DNA of 38,575 nucleotides, taken from positions 1-38,575 of the forward strand of contig JAFDVN010000147.1 in NCBI GenBank assembly GCA_018269025.1. Direction: 5' to 3'. A program made the position numbers and the translations under genes. Below are positions 7,088-15,571 of the stretch, piece after piece; position 1 is the first letter of the stretch, and the number at the start of each line of letters is the position of its first letter. The notes under the pieces were generated by a model. The model had not been told where the DNA came from. It saw only the letters and a program-made list of their open reading frames with translations, and searched no databases. Source of the DNA: Acidobacteriota bacterium (GTDB lineage Bacteria; Acidobacteriota; Holophagae; Holophagales; Holophagaceae).

Positions 7088-8338
7088 TCAAAACGCCTTG
7101 CCTTGTCCATCCCAAAGCCGCAGGGGCTCGGTCCGGGACGCGGGGCAGGCTTGGCCCGTGAGTTCGGTGGCGAGCCGGTCCATCAGGGCGCGGGCGGTGG
7201 TGAGCTTGCCGCCGAGGACGAGGCTCAGGTTTGACAGGCGCGGATGGGTCTCCAGCACGGCTTCGCGGCTGAGCTTGTCCGTGCCGCCCTTGGCGGCCAC
7301 GAGGGGGCGCACGCCGAGTTCCTCAAAGGCCACCGGAAGCTGTTTCCACGGGATGCCGGGGATAATGCGCCCCAACACGCCGAAGAGATCCGCCCGCTCT
7401 TCCTCGACGATGGGCACCCAGCCCTCCTCCACTTCGCGCTCGGTGGTGCCCACCTGGATGAGGCCATCCCGCGGGATCACGAAGAGGATGCGGCCCTTGC
7501 TCCGCATCATGGCCCAGGGTCGCTCGCAATGCTCTAGGGCCGTGCCCTTGGGGTCGAACCACAGGTGGATGCCGCTGGAGAGGCGCAGGCGTTTTGTCGC
7601 CTCGCCGAACCACTGGGCCATGAACGCATCCATCCAGGGGCCGAGGGCGAAGACGAAGCGCTTGGCGGCCACGGTGCGCGCGGTGCCATCGCGACGATCC
7701 CGCAGCTTCATGGCGGACAGGCCGCCCCCGCCTTCCTCGAAGCCCTCCAACTCATGGAAGTCCAGGAGCGCCGCCGTGCTGGAGGCCAGCATGTCCCGCA
7801 CGAGATCCCGGTCGTGGGTGAGGAGATCGGTGTAGGCGACCGCCCCGCGGAACTTCGTGCCCTTGGCGCGAGGGTCGGCGAAGAAGGCCGCCTTGGGCAC
7901 CGCGCCCAGCGCCAGGGTCTCGGGCCAACCCGGTCGTTCCGAACCCCACCGGTCATAGAAGCCGATGCCGACGCGATGGGTGAAGCCTTCCCAGATCCCC
8001 CGGTGGGGCATCCAGAAGGCTTCCCACCGGCAGCGGCTCGGCGCCAGCCGGGCCCAGGCCGCGCGCTCGTGAAGGCCCTCCTTCATCTGGGCGATGTCGC
8101 CAGTCTGCAAGTAGCGGATGCCGCCATGGAGCAACTGACTGGACCACTGGCTCGTGCCGCCCCCCACCGCGCCCCGGTCCACCACCGCGCAACTCACGCC
8201 CCGCAGCGTCAACTCCCGCGCCAGCGCCGCGCCGTGGATGCCCGCGCCGAGGATGGCGACCTCCACCTCCACCCGCGCGGGCAGTGCGCAGGGCGTGTCG
8301 GGCGGAGCGGGCCAAGGATTGGACGAAGTGTCAGACAT
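7088..8338 (-). CDS. glpD: FAD-dependent glycerol-3-phosphate dehydrogenase-like protein (short form)
   Basis: A 416-residue DAO-fold flavoprotein resembling aerobic glycerol-3-phosphate dehydrogenase, which oxidises glycerol 3-phosphate to dihydroxyacetone phosphate and feeds quinones. The dinucleotide motif GAGIHG is at 31-36, followed by the family motif GTSQWSSQLLHGGIRYL (61-77). The C-terminal part has a GGKLTTAR motif comparable to GGKITTYR in GlpD. It ends soon after, so the roughly 100-residue C-terminal helical domain of classical GlpD (about 500 residues) is missing. The substrate may therefore differ. I chose the ATG at 8338; a frame upstream to 8398 exists but overlaps the divergent peptidase gene. 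It is followed after 16 nt by tRNA-Arg. Confidence 0.75.
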   Translation of the reverse strand: MSDTSSNPWPAPPDTPCALPARVEVEVAILGAGIHGAALARELTLRGVSCAVVDRGAVGGGTSQWSSQLLHGGIRYLQTGDIAQMKEGLHERAAWARLAPSRCRWEAFWMPHRGIWEGFTHRVGIGFYDRWGSERPGWPETLALGAVPKAAFFADPRAKGTKFRGAVAYTDLLTHDRDLVRDMLASSTAALLDFHELEGFEEGGGGLSAMKLRDRRDGTARTVAAKRFVFALGPWMDAFMAQWFGEATKRLRLSSGIHLWFDPKGTALEHCERPWAMMRSKGRILFVIPRDGLIQVGTTEREVEEGWVPIVEEERADLFGVLGRIIPGIPWKQLPVAFEELGVRPLVAAKGGTDKLSREAVLETHPRLSNLSLVLGGKLTTARALMDRLATELTGQACPASRTEPLRLWDGQGKAF

Positions 8339-8389
8339 GGTGGCGCCTGGGCATGGACTCGTCGCACAGTGTGGACCAGGGAGTCCTTC

Positions 8390-9916
8390 ATGCGCCATCT
8401 CGCCGTCGCCCTGCTCGCGCTTTCCTTGTCAGCCCAGGACGCGACTCAAGCCTTGAAAGCCTATGAGCAGCATGGCCGCGCCCACCTGCTGCCCTGGCTT
8501 TCCGAAGTGATCCGCTATCCCACGGTCGCGGGCAACGCCCAGGCATGGGCGGATCAGAAGGTTTGGCTACAGGCGCGGGCCAAGGAGCTGGGCTTCCCCT
8601 TCAAGGACGCCGGGCCAATCTTCGAGATCGAACTTCCGGGACCCAAAGGGGCTCCGGTACTTGGACTTGTCGTCCATGGGGATGTGCAGCCGGTGGACGC
8701 CACTCACTGGAGCTTTCCGCCCTTCGCCGGAACCGTGAAAGGCGGGGACATCATCGGCCGGGGAGCCGCCGACGACAAAGGCCCGCTGGTGCAAGCGCTT
8801 CTCGCCATGAAGGCGCTGGAGCGGAGCGGGCTGAAGCGCACCCACACGATCCGTCTGCTCGTAGGCAGCGACGAGGAAAGCGGATCCAGCGACATCACCG
8901 CCTACCTGAGGGACCACAAAGCCCCGGACTACAGCCTGGTGCTGGACAGCGCCTTCCCGGTCGTCGTCGGTGAAAAGGCCTGGAATGCGCTGTGGGTTCA
9001 GACCGCCCCGGGCGAGCGTCCTGGACACGTCGAGCCTTATTCCGTCTCGGACCTGGAGGCGGGCCTCGCCCCCAGCATCGTGCCCGATCAAGCGAGTGTC
9101 ACCTTGACCTGGAAAGAAGGGATTCCGGCTTGGAAGCCACTCATGGATCGCCTCGCCGAGAAGGCGCTGCCTCCGGGAACCCATCTCTTCTTGAAGGCCG
9201 AAGGGGACCGACTCCGGGTGTGGACCATCGGCAAGGCCGCCCACGGAGGCGTGAACCTGGAAGGAGGGCGCAACGCGCTCATGGCGTTGGCTTCGGTCTT
9301 GGAAGGCGAGCTTCCCACCGGCGGGGCCGACGACTTGCTCGCCTTCGCCCGCCAGGCCGGGTCGAGTCTGTATGGCGATGGCCTCGGCCTCACCGAATCC
9401 GATCCGCTGTGGGGCCGCGCGGCGGTGAATGTGGCGCTCGCGGGTCCCAGTGCCAAGGTGGTCACGCTCGGCGCTCCCACTCCAGGCGCCTGGGCCCTGG
9501 TCATCAACATCCGCACGCCGCCCCCCCTCGTCGGTTCGGTGTTGGAAGACCGTTTGATCTCGCAGGTGAGCGCCTTCAATACGAAGACTGGATCGAAGCT
9601 TGATCCAGGCGGCTATTACCGGGACACGCCCCTGGCGTTCAAGCCAGAAGGCAAGCTCGTGAAGCGCCTCATGGGCGACTACGGCAAGGCCACGGGGGAG
9701 CACCCCGCTCCCGCCATCAGCGGTGGCGGCACCTACGCCAAGCGCCTGCCCAACAGCATCGCCTTCGGCATGTGGTTCCCGGGCAAGCCTTATCCGGGAC
9801 ACGATGTGGACGAAAAGGTGCCCGTCTCCGATCTAGAGCGAGGGGAGAAGGTGCTCATCGAAACGCTGGTGGATCTCGCCTGCGGCGCGCCGATGGTGGA
9901 GCCCTTCAATCCCTGA
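8390..9916 (+). CDS. M20 family dipeptidase, exported
   Basis: A 508-residue zinc peptidase of the M20A (PepV-like) type. The signal peptide is about 1-16 (MRHLAVALLALSLSAQ). Metal and catalytic residues are visible: His96 and Asp98 (VHGDVQPV), Asp128/Asp129 (GAADDKG), Glu162/Glu163 (SDEESGSSD), Asp186 (VLDSAFP) and His471 (GHDVDEKV). A dimerisation or lid domain lies between about 200 and 410. It probably cleaves dipeptides, or removes N-terminal residues from short peptides, in the periplasm. ATG 8390 has AGGGAG upstream and starts the signal peptide; the frame upstream is antisense to glpD and not coding. It is divergent from glpD with only 51 bp between the start codons. Confidence 0.88.
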   Translation: MRHLAVALLALSLSAQDATQALKAYEQHGRAHLLPWLSEVIRYPTVAGNAQAWADQKVWLQARAKELGFPFKDAGPIFEIELPGPKGAPVLGLVVHGDVQPVDATHWSFPPFAGTVKGGDIIGRGAADDKGPLVQALLAMKALERSGLKRTHTIRLLVGSDEESGSSDITAYLRDHKAPDYSLVLDSAFPVVVGEKAWNALWVQTAPGERPGHVEPYSVSDLEAGLAPSIVPDQASVTLTWKEGIPAWKPLMDRLAEKALPPGTHLFLKAEGDRLRVWTIGKAAHGGVNLEGGRNALMALASVLEGELPTGGADDLLAFARQAGSSLYGDGLGLTESDPLWGRAAVNVALAGPSAKVVTLGAPTPGAWALVINIRTPPPLVGSVLEDRLISQVSAFNTKTGSKLDPGGYYRDTPLAFKPEGKLVKRLMGDYGKATGEHPAPAISGGGTYAKRLPNSIAFGMWFPGKPYPGHDVDEKVPVSDLERGEKVLIETLVDLACGAPMVEPFNP

Positions 9917-9920
9917 AACG

Positions 9921-10005
9921 GGCGTCTGGCGTCAGGTTTCAGGCCACCGGCTTCTAGAAGGGAGGCCGTTCGGGAGCCGGTGGCCGGAAGCCGGGAGTCG
10001 GAATT
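9921..10005. repeat. 7-bp-period repeat with two inverted arms
   Basis: Left arm heptads: GGCGTCT, GGCGTCA, GGTTTCA, GGCCACC, GGCTTCT (9921-9955). The right arm (about 9973-10005) carries the complement. The pair GGCCACCGGCT (9942-9952) and AGCCGGTGGCC (9975-9985) is a perfect 11-bp inverted repeat. It starts four nt after the peptidase stop codon and could act as a transcript-end hairpin, though no T-run follows. Confidence 0.75.
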
Positions 10006-10072
10006 CCCCTACCCAGCGTCAAGTTGTCACCGCTTCATCAGGGGCCCACACTGGCGGACAGAGGGGGCCGAC

Positions 10073-11983
10073 ATGACCCAGGCGACGGAAGAGAAACCCA
10101 AGATCGAGCAGGCGGCCCTGAATGGCCAAGGGGGCGCGCAGCTCAGCGAAGAGCAGTCACGCCAAGTCGCGGAAGAAGCCCGCGAGGAAACCTGGCAGGC
10201 GCCCAGCTTTCTCAAGGAAGTCTTCAACGGCAATTTCAACCTGAAGATCCTCACCACCGTTCCCGCCGAAAAGCCGGAACGGCCGGAATTCACTGCCTTC
10301 ATGGGCAAGCTCCGCGCCTTCATGGCGACGGTGGACAGCGACAAGATTGATCGGGATGGGCAGTACCCGCCCGAGGTCGTGAAGGGTCTCGCGGAGCTGG
10401 GCTGCTTCGGAATGAAGATCCCCACCAAGTACGGCGGCCTTGGCTTCAACCAGTGGGAGTACGGCCGGGTCATGGAGCTGATCGGAACCCAGGATGCGAA
10501 TGTCCTGGCGCTCCTGTCTGCCCATCAGAGCATCGGCGTCCCCAACCCGCTCATCCACTTCGGCACCGAGGAGCAGAAGCAGAAGTACCTGCCCCGCATC
10601 GCCAAGGGTGCCGTCTCCGCCTTCGCGTTGACCGAGTCCGAAGTCGGTTCCGACCCCGCCAATGTCCACACGACGCTGACCCGCACCGCCGAAGGTGACT
10701 TCATCTTGGATGGCGAAAAGCTCTGGTGCACCAACGGCACCATCGCCGAACTGTTCGTCGTGATGGCCAAGCACCCGGACACGAAGAAGATCTCCGCCGT
10801 CATCGTGGAGAAGGCCTGGGCGGGCGTGGAGGTCGTCACCCGCTGCCACTTCATGGGCCTGCGCGCGCTGGAAAACGGCATCATCCGCTTCCATCAGGTG
10901 AAGGTTCCCAAGGAGAGCGTGCTCGGCCCCGAAGGCAAGGGCCTGAAGCTCGCCCTCGTCACCCTGAACACGGGCCGCCTCTCCATTCCCAGCGGCGTCA
11001 TGGGCGCGGGCAAGCGCTTCACCCAGGTCGTGCGCGCCTGGGGCTCCAAGCGCTACCAATGGGGTCAGGTGGTGGGCAAGCACGAGGCCGTGGGTCACAT
11101 GGTGGCGGACATCGCCTCCACGACCTACGCCATCGAGGCCATGGCCAAGCTCTGCAACCGCATGGCCGACACCGGCGGCCGGGACATCCGCCTCGAAGCC
11201 GCCATGGCCAAGCTCTGGACGACGGTGGAAGGCTGGAAGATGGTGGACGACACCCTCCAGATCCGGGGTGGGCGCGGCTACGAGACGGCCGACAGCCTTC
11301 GGCACCGGGGCGAGCCAGCCATCCCCATCGAGCGCATCATGCGCGATTTCCGCATCAACCTCATCTTTGAAGGTTCAAGCGAGATCATGCGCCTGTTCAT
11401 CGCCCGCGAAGCGGTGGACACCCACATGTCCCTGGCCTGGCCGCTGGTGAACCCCAAGTCCACCTTTGGCCAGCGCCTCGGGGCCCTGCCCAAGGTCGGG
11501 CTCTTCTACGCGTGGTGGTACCCGACCCGCTGGTTCGGCCTGATGACGCCCTTCAAGCACCACGGCTATGGCAAGCTGGGCAAGCACCTGCGGACCGCGG
11601 AGCGCCTCACCCGCAAGCTGAGCCGCGGCATCTTCCACAAGATGGCGACGAACGGGCCGAAGCTGGAAAAGAAACAGGTGACGCTGTTCCGCGCGGTGGA
11701 CATTGGCGCCGACATCTTCGCCATGGTGGCCGCCGTGCTGAGGGCCGAGGATCTGCGCAAGGCCGGTGCCGCGAATGCCGCCGACGCCGCGATGCTCGCC
11801 GATCTCTTCTGCCGCAACACCGAGCGCCGCATCCGCCGCGCCTTTAAGGCCCTGGGCTCCAACGACGACGCCCTGAAGGTGAGGGTTTCCCGGGGCGTGT
11901 TGGACGGCCGCTTCAAGTGGATGGAATCCGAGCTGCTGGACAGCCCCGAGATCAACAAGCTGGACGCGGCGGATCACGCGTAA
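10073..11983 (+). CDS. Long-chain acyl-CoA dehydrogenase family protein (VLCAD/ACAD9-like)
   Basis: A 636-residue FAD enzyme that introduces the first double bond in fatty acyl-CoA beta-oxidation. After an N-terminal leader (about 1-60) the normal acyl-CoA dehydrogenase core follows: N-terminal helical domain, middle beta domain (ALTESEVGSDPANV) and C-terminal helical domain. Glu433 in the IFEGSSEI segment matches the catalytic base. About 200 further residues follow, as in mitochondrial VLCAD and related bacterial proteins, where this part aids membrane binding and dimerisation. ATG 10073 has GAGGGGG five nt upstream; an upstream in-frame start at 9980 would translate repeat sequence. It is followed by a strong hairpin. 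No electron-transfer flavoprotein genes are adjacent. Confidence 0.88.
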   Translation: MTQATEEKPKIEQAALNGQGGAQLSEEQSRQVAEEAREETWQAPSFLKEVFNGNFNLKILTTVPAEKPERPEFTAFMGKLRAFMATVDSDKIDRDGQYPPEVVKGLAELGCFGMKIPTKYGGLGFNQWEYGRVMELIGTQDANVLALLSAHQSIGVPNPLIHFGTEEQKQKYLPRIAKGAVSAFALTESEVGSDPANVHTTLTRTAEGDFILDGEKLWCTNGTIAELFVVMAKHPDTKKISAVIVEKAWAGVEVVTRCHFMGLRALENGIIRFHQVKVPKESVLGPEGKGLKLALVTLNTGRLSIPSGVMGAGKRFTQVVRAWGSKRYQWGQVVGKHEAVGHMVADIASTTYAIEAMAKLCNRMADTGGRDIRLEAAMAKLWTTVEGWKMVDDTLQIRGGRGYETADSLRHRGEPAIPIERIMRDFRINLIFEGSSEIMRLFIAREAVDTHMSLAWPLVNPKSTFGQRLGALPKVGLFYAWWYPTRWFGLMTPFKHHGYGKLGKHLRTAERLTRKLSRGIFHKMATNGPKLEKKQVTLFRAVDIGADIFAMVAAVLRAEDLRKAGAANAADAAMLADLFCRNTERRIRRAFKALGSNDDALKVRVSRGVLDGRFKWMESELLDSPEINKLDAADHA

Positions 11984-12016
11984 CGAGGCCCTGGTCACGG
12001 AAGTCGCGGGATCACA

Positions 12017-12051
12017 CGGAGGGCGCGGAAGGGATTCTTCCGCGCCCTCCG
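12017..12051. repeat. Perfect 15-bp-stem hairpin in a 9-bp-period repeat
   Basis: Arms CGGAGGGCGCGGAAG and CTTCCGCGCCCTCCG flank a 5-nt loop. The repeat extends on both sides with a 9-bp rhythm (GTCACGGAA, GTCGCGGGA, TCACACGGA from 11995; TTTCTGCGT, CCTCCACGA up to about 12073). It lies 33 bp after the acyl-CoA dehydrogenase stop and may terminate or stabilise that transcript. There is no T-run directly after the stem. Confidence 0.75.
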
Positions 12052-12106
12052 CGCGTTTCTGCGTCCTCCACGACCAGCGGTATGATGGCGGTTTCCCGAA
12101 CCAGCC

Positions 12107-13366
12107 ATGACCGACCGCGCCTCCTTCCGTGCCGCCTTGACCCTGCCCGTGCTCGTGGGGGCGCTGGGTTATTTCGTGGACATCTTCGATCTTCTCCTCT
12201 TCCCCATCATCAAGACCCCGAGCCTGCATGCCTTGGGCATCCCGGTGGCCCAGCAACTCGAAGTCGGCGCGCGGCTCCTGAACTGGCAGATGAACGGGTT
12301 GTTGCTGGGCGGGATCCTGTGGGGTGTGCTCGGCGACAAGCGAGGACGGCGTTCCGTACTCTTCGGCAGCATCGCGCTCTACTCCCTCGCCAACCTCGCC
12401 AACGCCTTCGTCCATGGGATCCCCGCCTACACGGCCTGCCGCTTCCTCGCTGGGCTCGGGCTCGCGGGCGAGCTAGGCGCGGCCATCACGCTCGTGAGCG
12501 AAGCGCTGCCCAAGGAGGCTCGGGGCTACGGTTCCTCTATCGTCGCGGGCGTGGGCATCTGCGGCGCGGTGGTGGGCGGGGTGCTGGGCAAGCTCTTCGC
12601 GACCCACTGGCCGGGCTCCGGGTGGACTTACGCCTATCTTACGGGAGGCATTCTGGGGCTGCTGCTCCTCGGCCTTCGGATGGGCCTCAAGGAAAGCCAC
12701 CTTTTCGAGGAGGTCCGGGACCGCTCGGTTCAGCGGGGGAACTTCCTCTCACTCTTCACCTCAATGGATCGGTTCGGGCGCTTCCTGCGCTGCGTGATGG
12801 TGGGCCTGCCCATCTGGTTCGTGGTGGGCATCCTCGTGGTGAACGCCGAGAGCTTCGCCCCGGCCCTGGGGGTTCGCGGCCCAGTGGAGAACGGCATGGC
12901 GGTGGCGTGGTGCTATGCCGGCGGCGCGCTGGGGGATGTGCTCGCGGGCGCGGTGAGCCAGGCCTTCCGCAGTCGCCGCAAGGCGATCGCGGTCTATCTC
13001 GGAATGGCGGCGGTCTGCATCGCCGCCTTCCTGCTCCAGCGGGGCTTCAGCGCGGGGGCCTTCTACGGGCTCTGCGCGATGCTCGGCTTCTCCTTCGGCT
13101 ACTGGGCCCTGCTCGTCACCGTCGCCAGCGAGCAGTTCGGGACGAACCTCCGGGCGACCGTCACGACGACCGTGCCGAACTTCATCCGCGGCGCCCTCAC
13201 GCCCATGGCCCTCGGATTCCTCTTCCTCAAGGGCCATTTCGGCCTGCTCGGCTCCGCGGCGGCCGTCGGTGGCATCGTTCTGCTCCTAGCCGCCTACTCC
13301 GTCGCGCACATGGAGGAGAGCTTCGACCGGGATCTGGATTTCCTGGAAGTCGAGCAGGAAGGCTAG
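12107..13366 (+). CDS. MFS transporter
   Basis: A 419-residue major facilitator with about 12 membrane segments. The loop 2-3 motif A is seen as GDKRGRRSVL and the fourth helix contains RFLAGLGLAGELGAA, as in the sugar/aromatic-acid porter branch. The FDIFDLLLFP segment in helix 1 carries acidic residues likely to couple proton movement. The substrate cannot be deduced. The ATG at 12107 gives a normal N-terminus directly before helix 1. The stop codon overlaps that of the convergent DUF2752 gene within the tetramer CTAG at 13363-13366. Confidence 0.87.
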   Translation: MTDRASFRAALTLPVLVGALGYFVDIFDLLLFPIIKTPSLHALGIPVAQQLEVGARLLNWQMNGLLLGGILWGVLGDKRGRRSVLFGSIALYSLANLANAFVHGIPAYTACRFLAGLGLAGELGAAITLVSEALPKEARGYGSSIVAGVGICGAVVGGVLGKLFATHWPGSGWTYAYLTGGILGLLLLGLRMGLKESHLFEEVRDRSVQRGNFLSLFTSMDRFGRFLRCVMVGLPIWFVVGILVVNAESFAPALGVRGPVENGMAVAWCYAGGALGDVLAGAVSQAFRSRRKAIAVYLGMAAVCIAAFLLQRGFSAGAFYGLCAMLGFSFGYWALLVTVASEQFGTNLRATVTTTVPNFIRGALTPMALGFLFLKGHFGLLGSAAAVGGIVLLLAAYSVAHMEESFDRDLDFLEVEQEG

Positions 13367-13764
13367 GGACGGGCGATCCAGCCGAACATGCGCGCGAGGC
13401 CATAGAGGACCAGGGCGATGACGAGCAGCCACAGCATCCAAGGCCGGAGACGGGGATAGGGTCGCCCGGTGAAGGCCCACAGGCTCGCGAGCAGCAAGCC
13501 CACGAAGGCGAAGGGACCGAAGGCGTGGTAGTGGAAGGCGAGGCCGAGCTGCCCATGGGCGGTGGCGGCGAAGGAGCGGGTCATGCCGCAGGTGGGACAT
13601 GGCAACCCCGTCATCGCGTGAAAGGCGCAGAAATCCGCCTGGCCCTGCCAGAAGGAAGGCCCCAGGGCGAAACTCAGGGCGATGACGGCGAGGCCGATGG
13701 CCCCCAGAAGCTTCGAGAGGGTCCCTGCGGCCTGCTTAGTGTTTGAGGGGGAGTCCATGCTCAT
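13363..13764 (-). CDS. DUF2752 membrane protein
   Basis: A 133-residue protein with three predicted membrane segments (about 18-36, 78-98 and 108-128). Its signature is [20 protein letters not shown], the conserved motif of DUF2752, with the CPTCGMTR core between segments 1 and 2. The paired cysteines could bind metal or form a disulphide; the family function is unknown. Two start codons, at 13764 and 13758, share the AAGGATGAG ribosome binding site. The start lies 29 nt inside the upstream TM2 gene, so the two genes are probably coupled and act together at the membrane. Confidence 0.8.
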   Translation of the reverse strand: MSMDSPSNTKQAAGTLSKLLGAIGLAVIALSFALGPSFWQGQADFCAFHAMTGLPCPTCGMTRSFAATAHGQLGLAFHYHAFGPFAFVGLLLASLWAFTGRPYPRLRPWMLWLLVIALVLYGLARMFGWIARP

Positions 13765-14110
13765 CCTTGAGCGCGCCCACGGCGATGAGGATCACATCAA
13801 TGATATGCCACACGCCGCAGCCGCCGAGGGTGATGAGCTTGAGAATCCCGAGCCCAATATGCCCGAGGTAGAAGCGGTCCACGCCGAAGGTGCCCAGGAA
13901 CACGCTCAACAGGAGGGCGATGACCCAGTCCTTCCGCGAGATGAGGCCCGGGATCTCGTCGGCGTTGAACCAGGAGCCGCCCTCGCGCCGGACCAGGGTG
14001 CGCCCGGAGATCTGATCGGCCCGCACCATGGCCTGGAGTTCGCCGAGGCCGTAGGGGCCTTCTTCGCGGCCCATGCGCTGGATGAAGAAGCCGTTCGCCG
14101 TGTCGTTCAT
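13736..14110 (-). CDS. GYF_2 plus TM2 domain membrane protein
   Basis: A 124-residue protein with two parts. Residues about 7-58 form a GYF_2-type domain ([21 protein letters not shown] and a later [12 protein letters not shown]), a small fold that binds proline-rich peptides. Residues 62-112 form a TM2 domain: two membrane helices around the motif [17 protein letters not shown]. The job of TM2 proteins in bacteria is not settled. The coupling to DUF2752 (29-nt overlap) suggests a two-component membrane unit. The upstream SDR stop is 91 bp away on the same strand. Confidence 0.85.
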   Translation of the reverse strand: MNDTANGFFIQRMGREEGPYGLGELQAMVRADQISGRTLVRREGGSWFNADEIPGLISRKDWVIALLLSVFLGTFGVDRFYLGHIGLGILKLITLGGCGVWHIIDVILIAVGALKDEHGLPLKH

Positions 14111-14201
14111 GATCCTGCCTCCGATCCGATTACGGCAGGAAACCCTAGGCGTTCAGGCCTCGGGCTCGGAAATCGGTGAACGGCAGGGCTGTGCCGGTGA
14201 A

Positions 14202-14927
14202 TCAGTACACCGCGTCCGCCCCTCCATCCAGGGGAATGATCGTGCCCGTGGTCCAGGCGCTTTCGTCCGACAAGAGGTGCAGGGCGAGGGCGGAGGCTTC
14301 TTCCGGCCGGCCGAGGCGCTTGAGCGGATTGACCTTCGCCAAGTCCGACAGGTCCCGCGCCGGGTTGGCGCTGGCTGCGAGACGCGCATCCACCATGTCC
14401 GTGTGGATGGGACCCGGCGCGATGGCGTTGCACCGAATCTTTCGGTGCGCCCATTCCAGCGCCAGCACCTTGGCGAGCATGTGCAGCCCGGCCTTGGACA
14501 CGGAATAGGCTGCGGAATCCGGGATCGCGCGCAGGCCGATGTTGGAACCCATCAGCACCACGGAGGCCCCGTCCTTCAGCTTTGGCCCCAGGTGGTGGCA
14601 AAGGAGCCAGGGGCCGCGAAGGTTGGCGGCGATCATGCGGTCGAAGGCCTCGACCGGCGTGGATTCCACGCTCCCCGTGAGCAGTTGCCCCGCGCAAAGC
14701 AGCATCCCATCCAGCGGCGGACAAGCCTGGGCGAAGGTCGTCACGGAAGCCTCATCCGCGTGGTCCAGCGCCGCGATCCGCGCGCCTGCCAGCGTCTCCC
14801 GAAGGGCGCCTTCCCGACGACCGACAAGAATCACCTCGGCGCCCTGGTCCGCCAGGGCCCGCGCCGCCACCCGCCCGATGCCGCTTCCCGCGCCGGAGAT
14901 GAGGATGCGCTTGCCCGCGAAGGCCAT
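14202..14927 (-). CDS. SDR family oxidoreductase
   Basis: A 241-residue classical short-chain dehydrogenase. The nucleotide-binding motif GAGSGIG is at 12-18. The catalytic residues Ser128, Tyr141 and Lys145 (YSVSK) are all present, and ALDHAD near residue 55 is the adenine-ring segment. It reduces or oxidises a carbonyl/alcohol with NAD(P)H; the substrate is unknown (FabG-like length). ATG 14927 overlaps the DUF502 stop by one nt (TGATG) and has GGAGG seven nt upstream, so it is translated from the pgsA-DUF502-SDR message. Confidence 0.88.
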   Translation of the reverse strand: MAFAGKRILISGAGSGIGRVAARALADQGAEVILVGRREGALRETLAGARIAALDHADEASVTTFAQACPPLDGMLLCAGQLLTGSVESTPVEAFDRMIAANLRGPWLLCHHLGPKLKDGASVVLMGSNIGLRAIPDSAAYSVSKAGLHMLAKVLALEWAHRKIRCNAIAPGPIHTDMVDARLAASANPARDLSDLAKVNPLKRLGRPEEASALALHLLSDESAWTTGTIIPLDGGADAVY

Positions 14928-15571
14928 CACGCCTCCGGGAATTTGAAGGTTCCCGTGGCGGTTCGGACGGGCGCGACGACGCCGCCGCTGATGGCCCAGG
15001 TGAGGGCCTGATCCGGCGTCACATCCACCGGTTGCACCTTCGCCGCGTCCACCATCACCACATAGCCGCTCGTGGGATTGGGCGCGGTGGGAATGTAGAC
15101 CGCGACCATCGTCTCGCCGCCGGGCACGGCCCAGGAGCAATCCCGGCGCGCGACGAAGCCCAGGGTCCGCGAACCCGGGTGGGGCCATTCCACGAGGACG
15201 ACTTCCTTGAAGCCGCCGCCCTGTCCGCCCTGGCCGCTCTGGATGGCGTTGATGAGCTGCTTGGTGGCGCCATAGATGCCCTTCACCACGGGCACATTGA
15301 GCATCACATCATCGAGCCAGGTGAGGAGCTGGCGGCCGACGAAGTTGCCGACGAGCGCGCCCACCAGGGCGAGCAGCACCACCGTGGTGATCGCGGACAG
15401 AATCGCCAGCACCCAGAAGGGTGGATCGCCGAAGCCCATGTGGTGGCTCGCCCAGGTGAAGGGAAGCTGATAGATCCCCACGAGAAAGCTGAAGACCCCC
15501 TTCAGGATCCACACCGTCACCACCAGCGGTAGCAGGGTCAGAAGCCCCGCGATGATCCAGCGCCGGGTCAT
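14927..15571 (-). CDS. DUF502 family membrane protein
   Basis: A 214-residue protein with two N-terminal membrane segments (about 5-28 and 52-76) and a soluble C-terminal domain. The features NVPVVKGIYGATKQL and the downstream FKEVVLVEWPHPGSRTLGFV match DUF502, a widespread bacterial family of unknown function related to plant LCV proteins. A glycine/glutamine-rich loop (about 112-120) is present. The start ATG 15571 overlaps the pgsA stop by four nt (ATGA) and has a strong GGAGGGGG ribosome binding site. Confidence 0.88.
   Translation of the reverse strand: MTRRWIIAGLLTLLPLVVTVWILKGVFSFLVGIYQLPFTWASHHMGFGDPPFWVLAILSAITTVVLLALVGALVGNFVGRQLLTWLDDVMLNVPVVKGIYGATKQLINAIQSGQGGQGGGFKEVVLVEWPHPGSRTLGFVARRDCSWAVPGGETMVAVYIPTAPNPTSGYVVMVDAAKVQPVDVTPDQALTWAISGGVVAPVRTATGTFKFPEA

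Noticed and set aside
7565-8389. Longer N-terminus for the M20 peptidase
   Set aside because: It would be antisense to glpD and would bury the signal peptide; ATG 8390 has its own ribosome binding site.
8567-9802. 411-codon open frame opposite the M20 peptidase
   Set aside because: Antisense shadow of a clear metallopeptidase; no recognisable product.
10157-11305. 382-codon open frame opposite the acyl-CoA dehydrogenase
   Set aside because: Antisense shadow; the residue pattern is typical of a reversed GC-rich frame.
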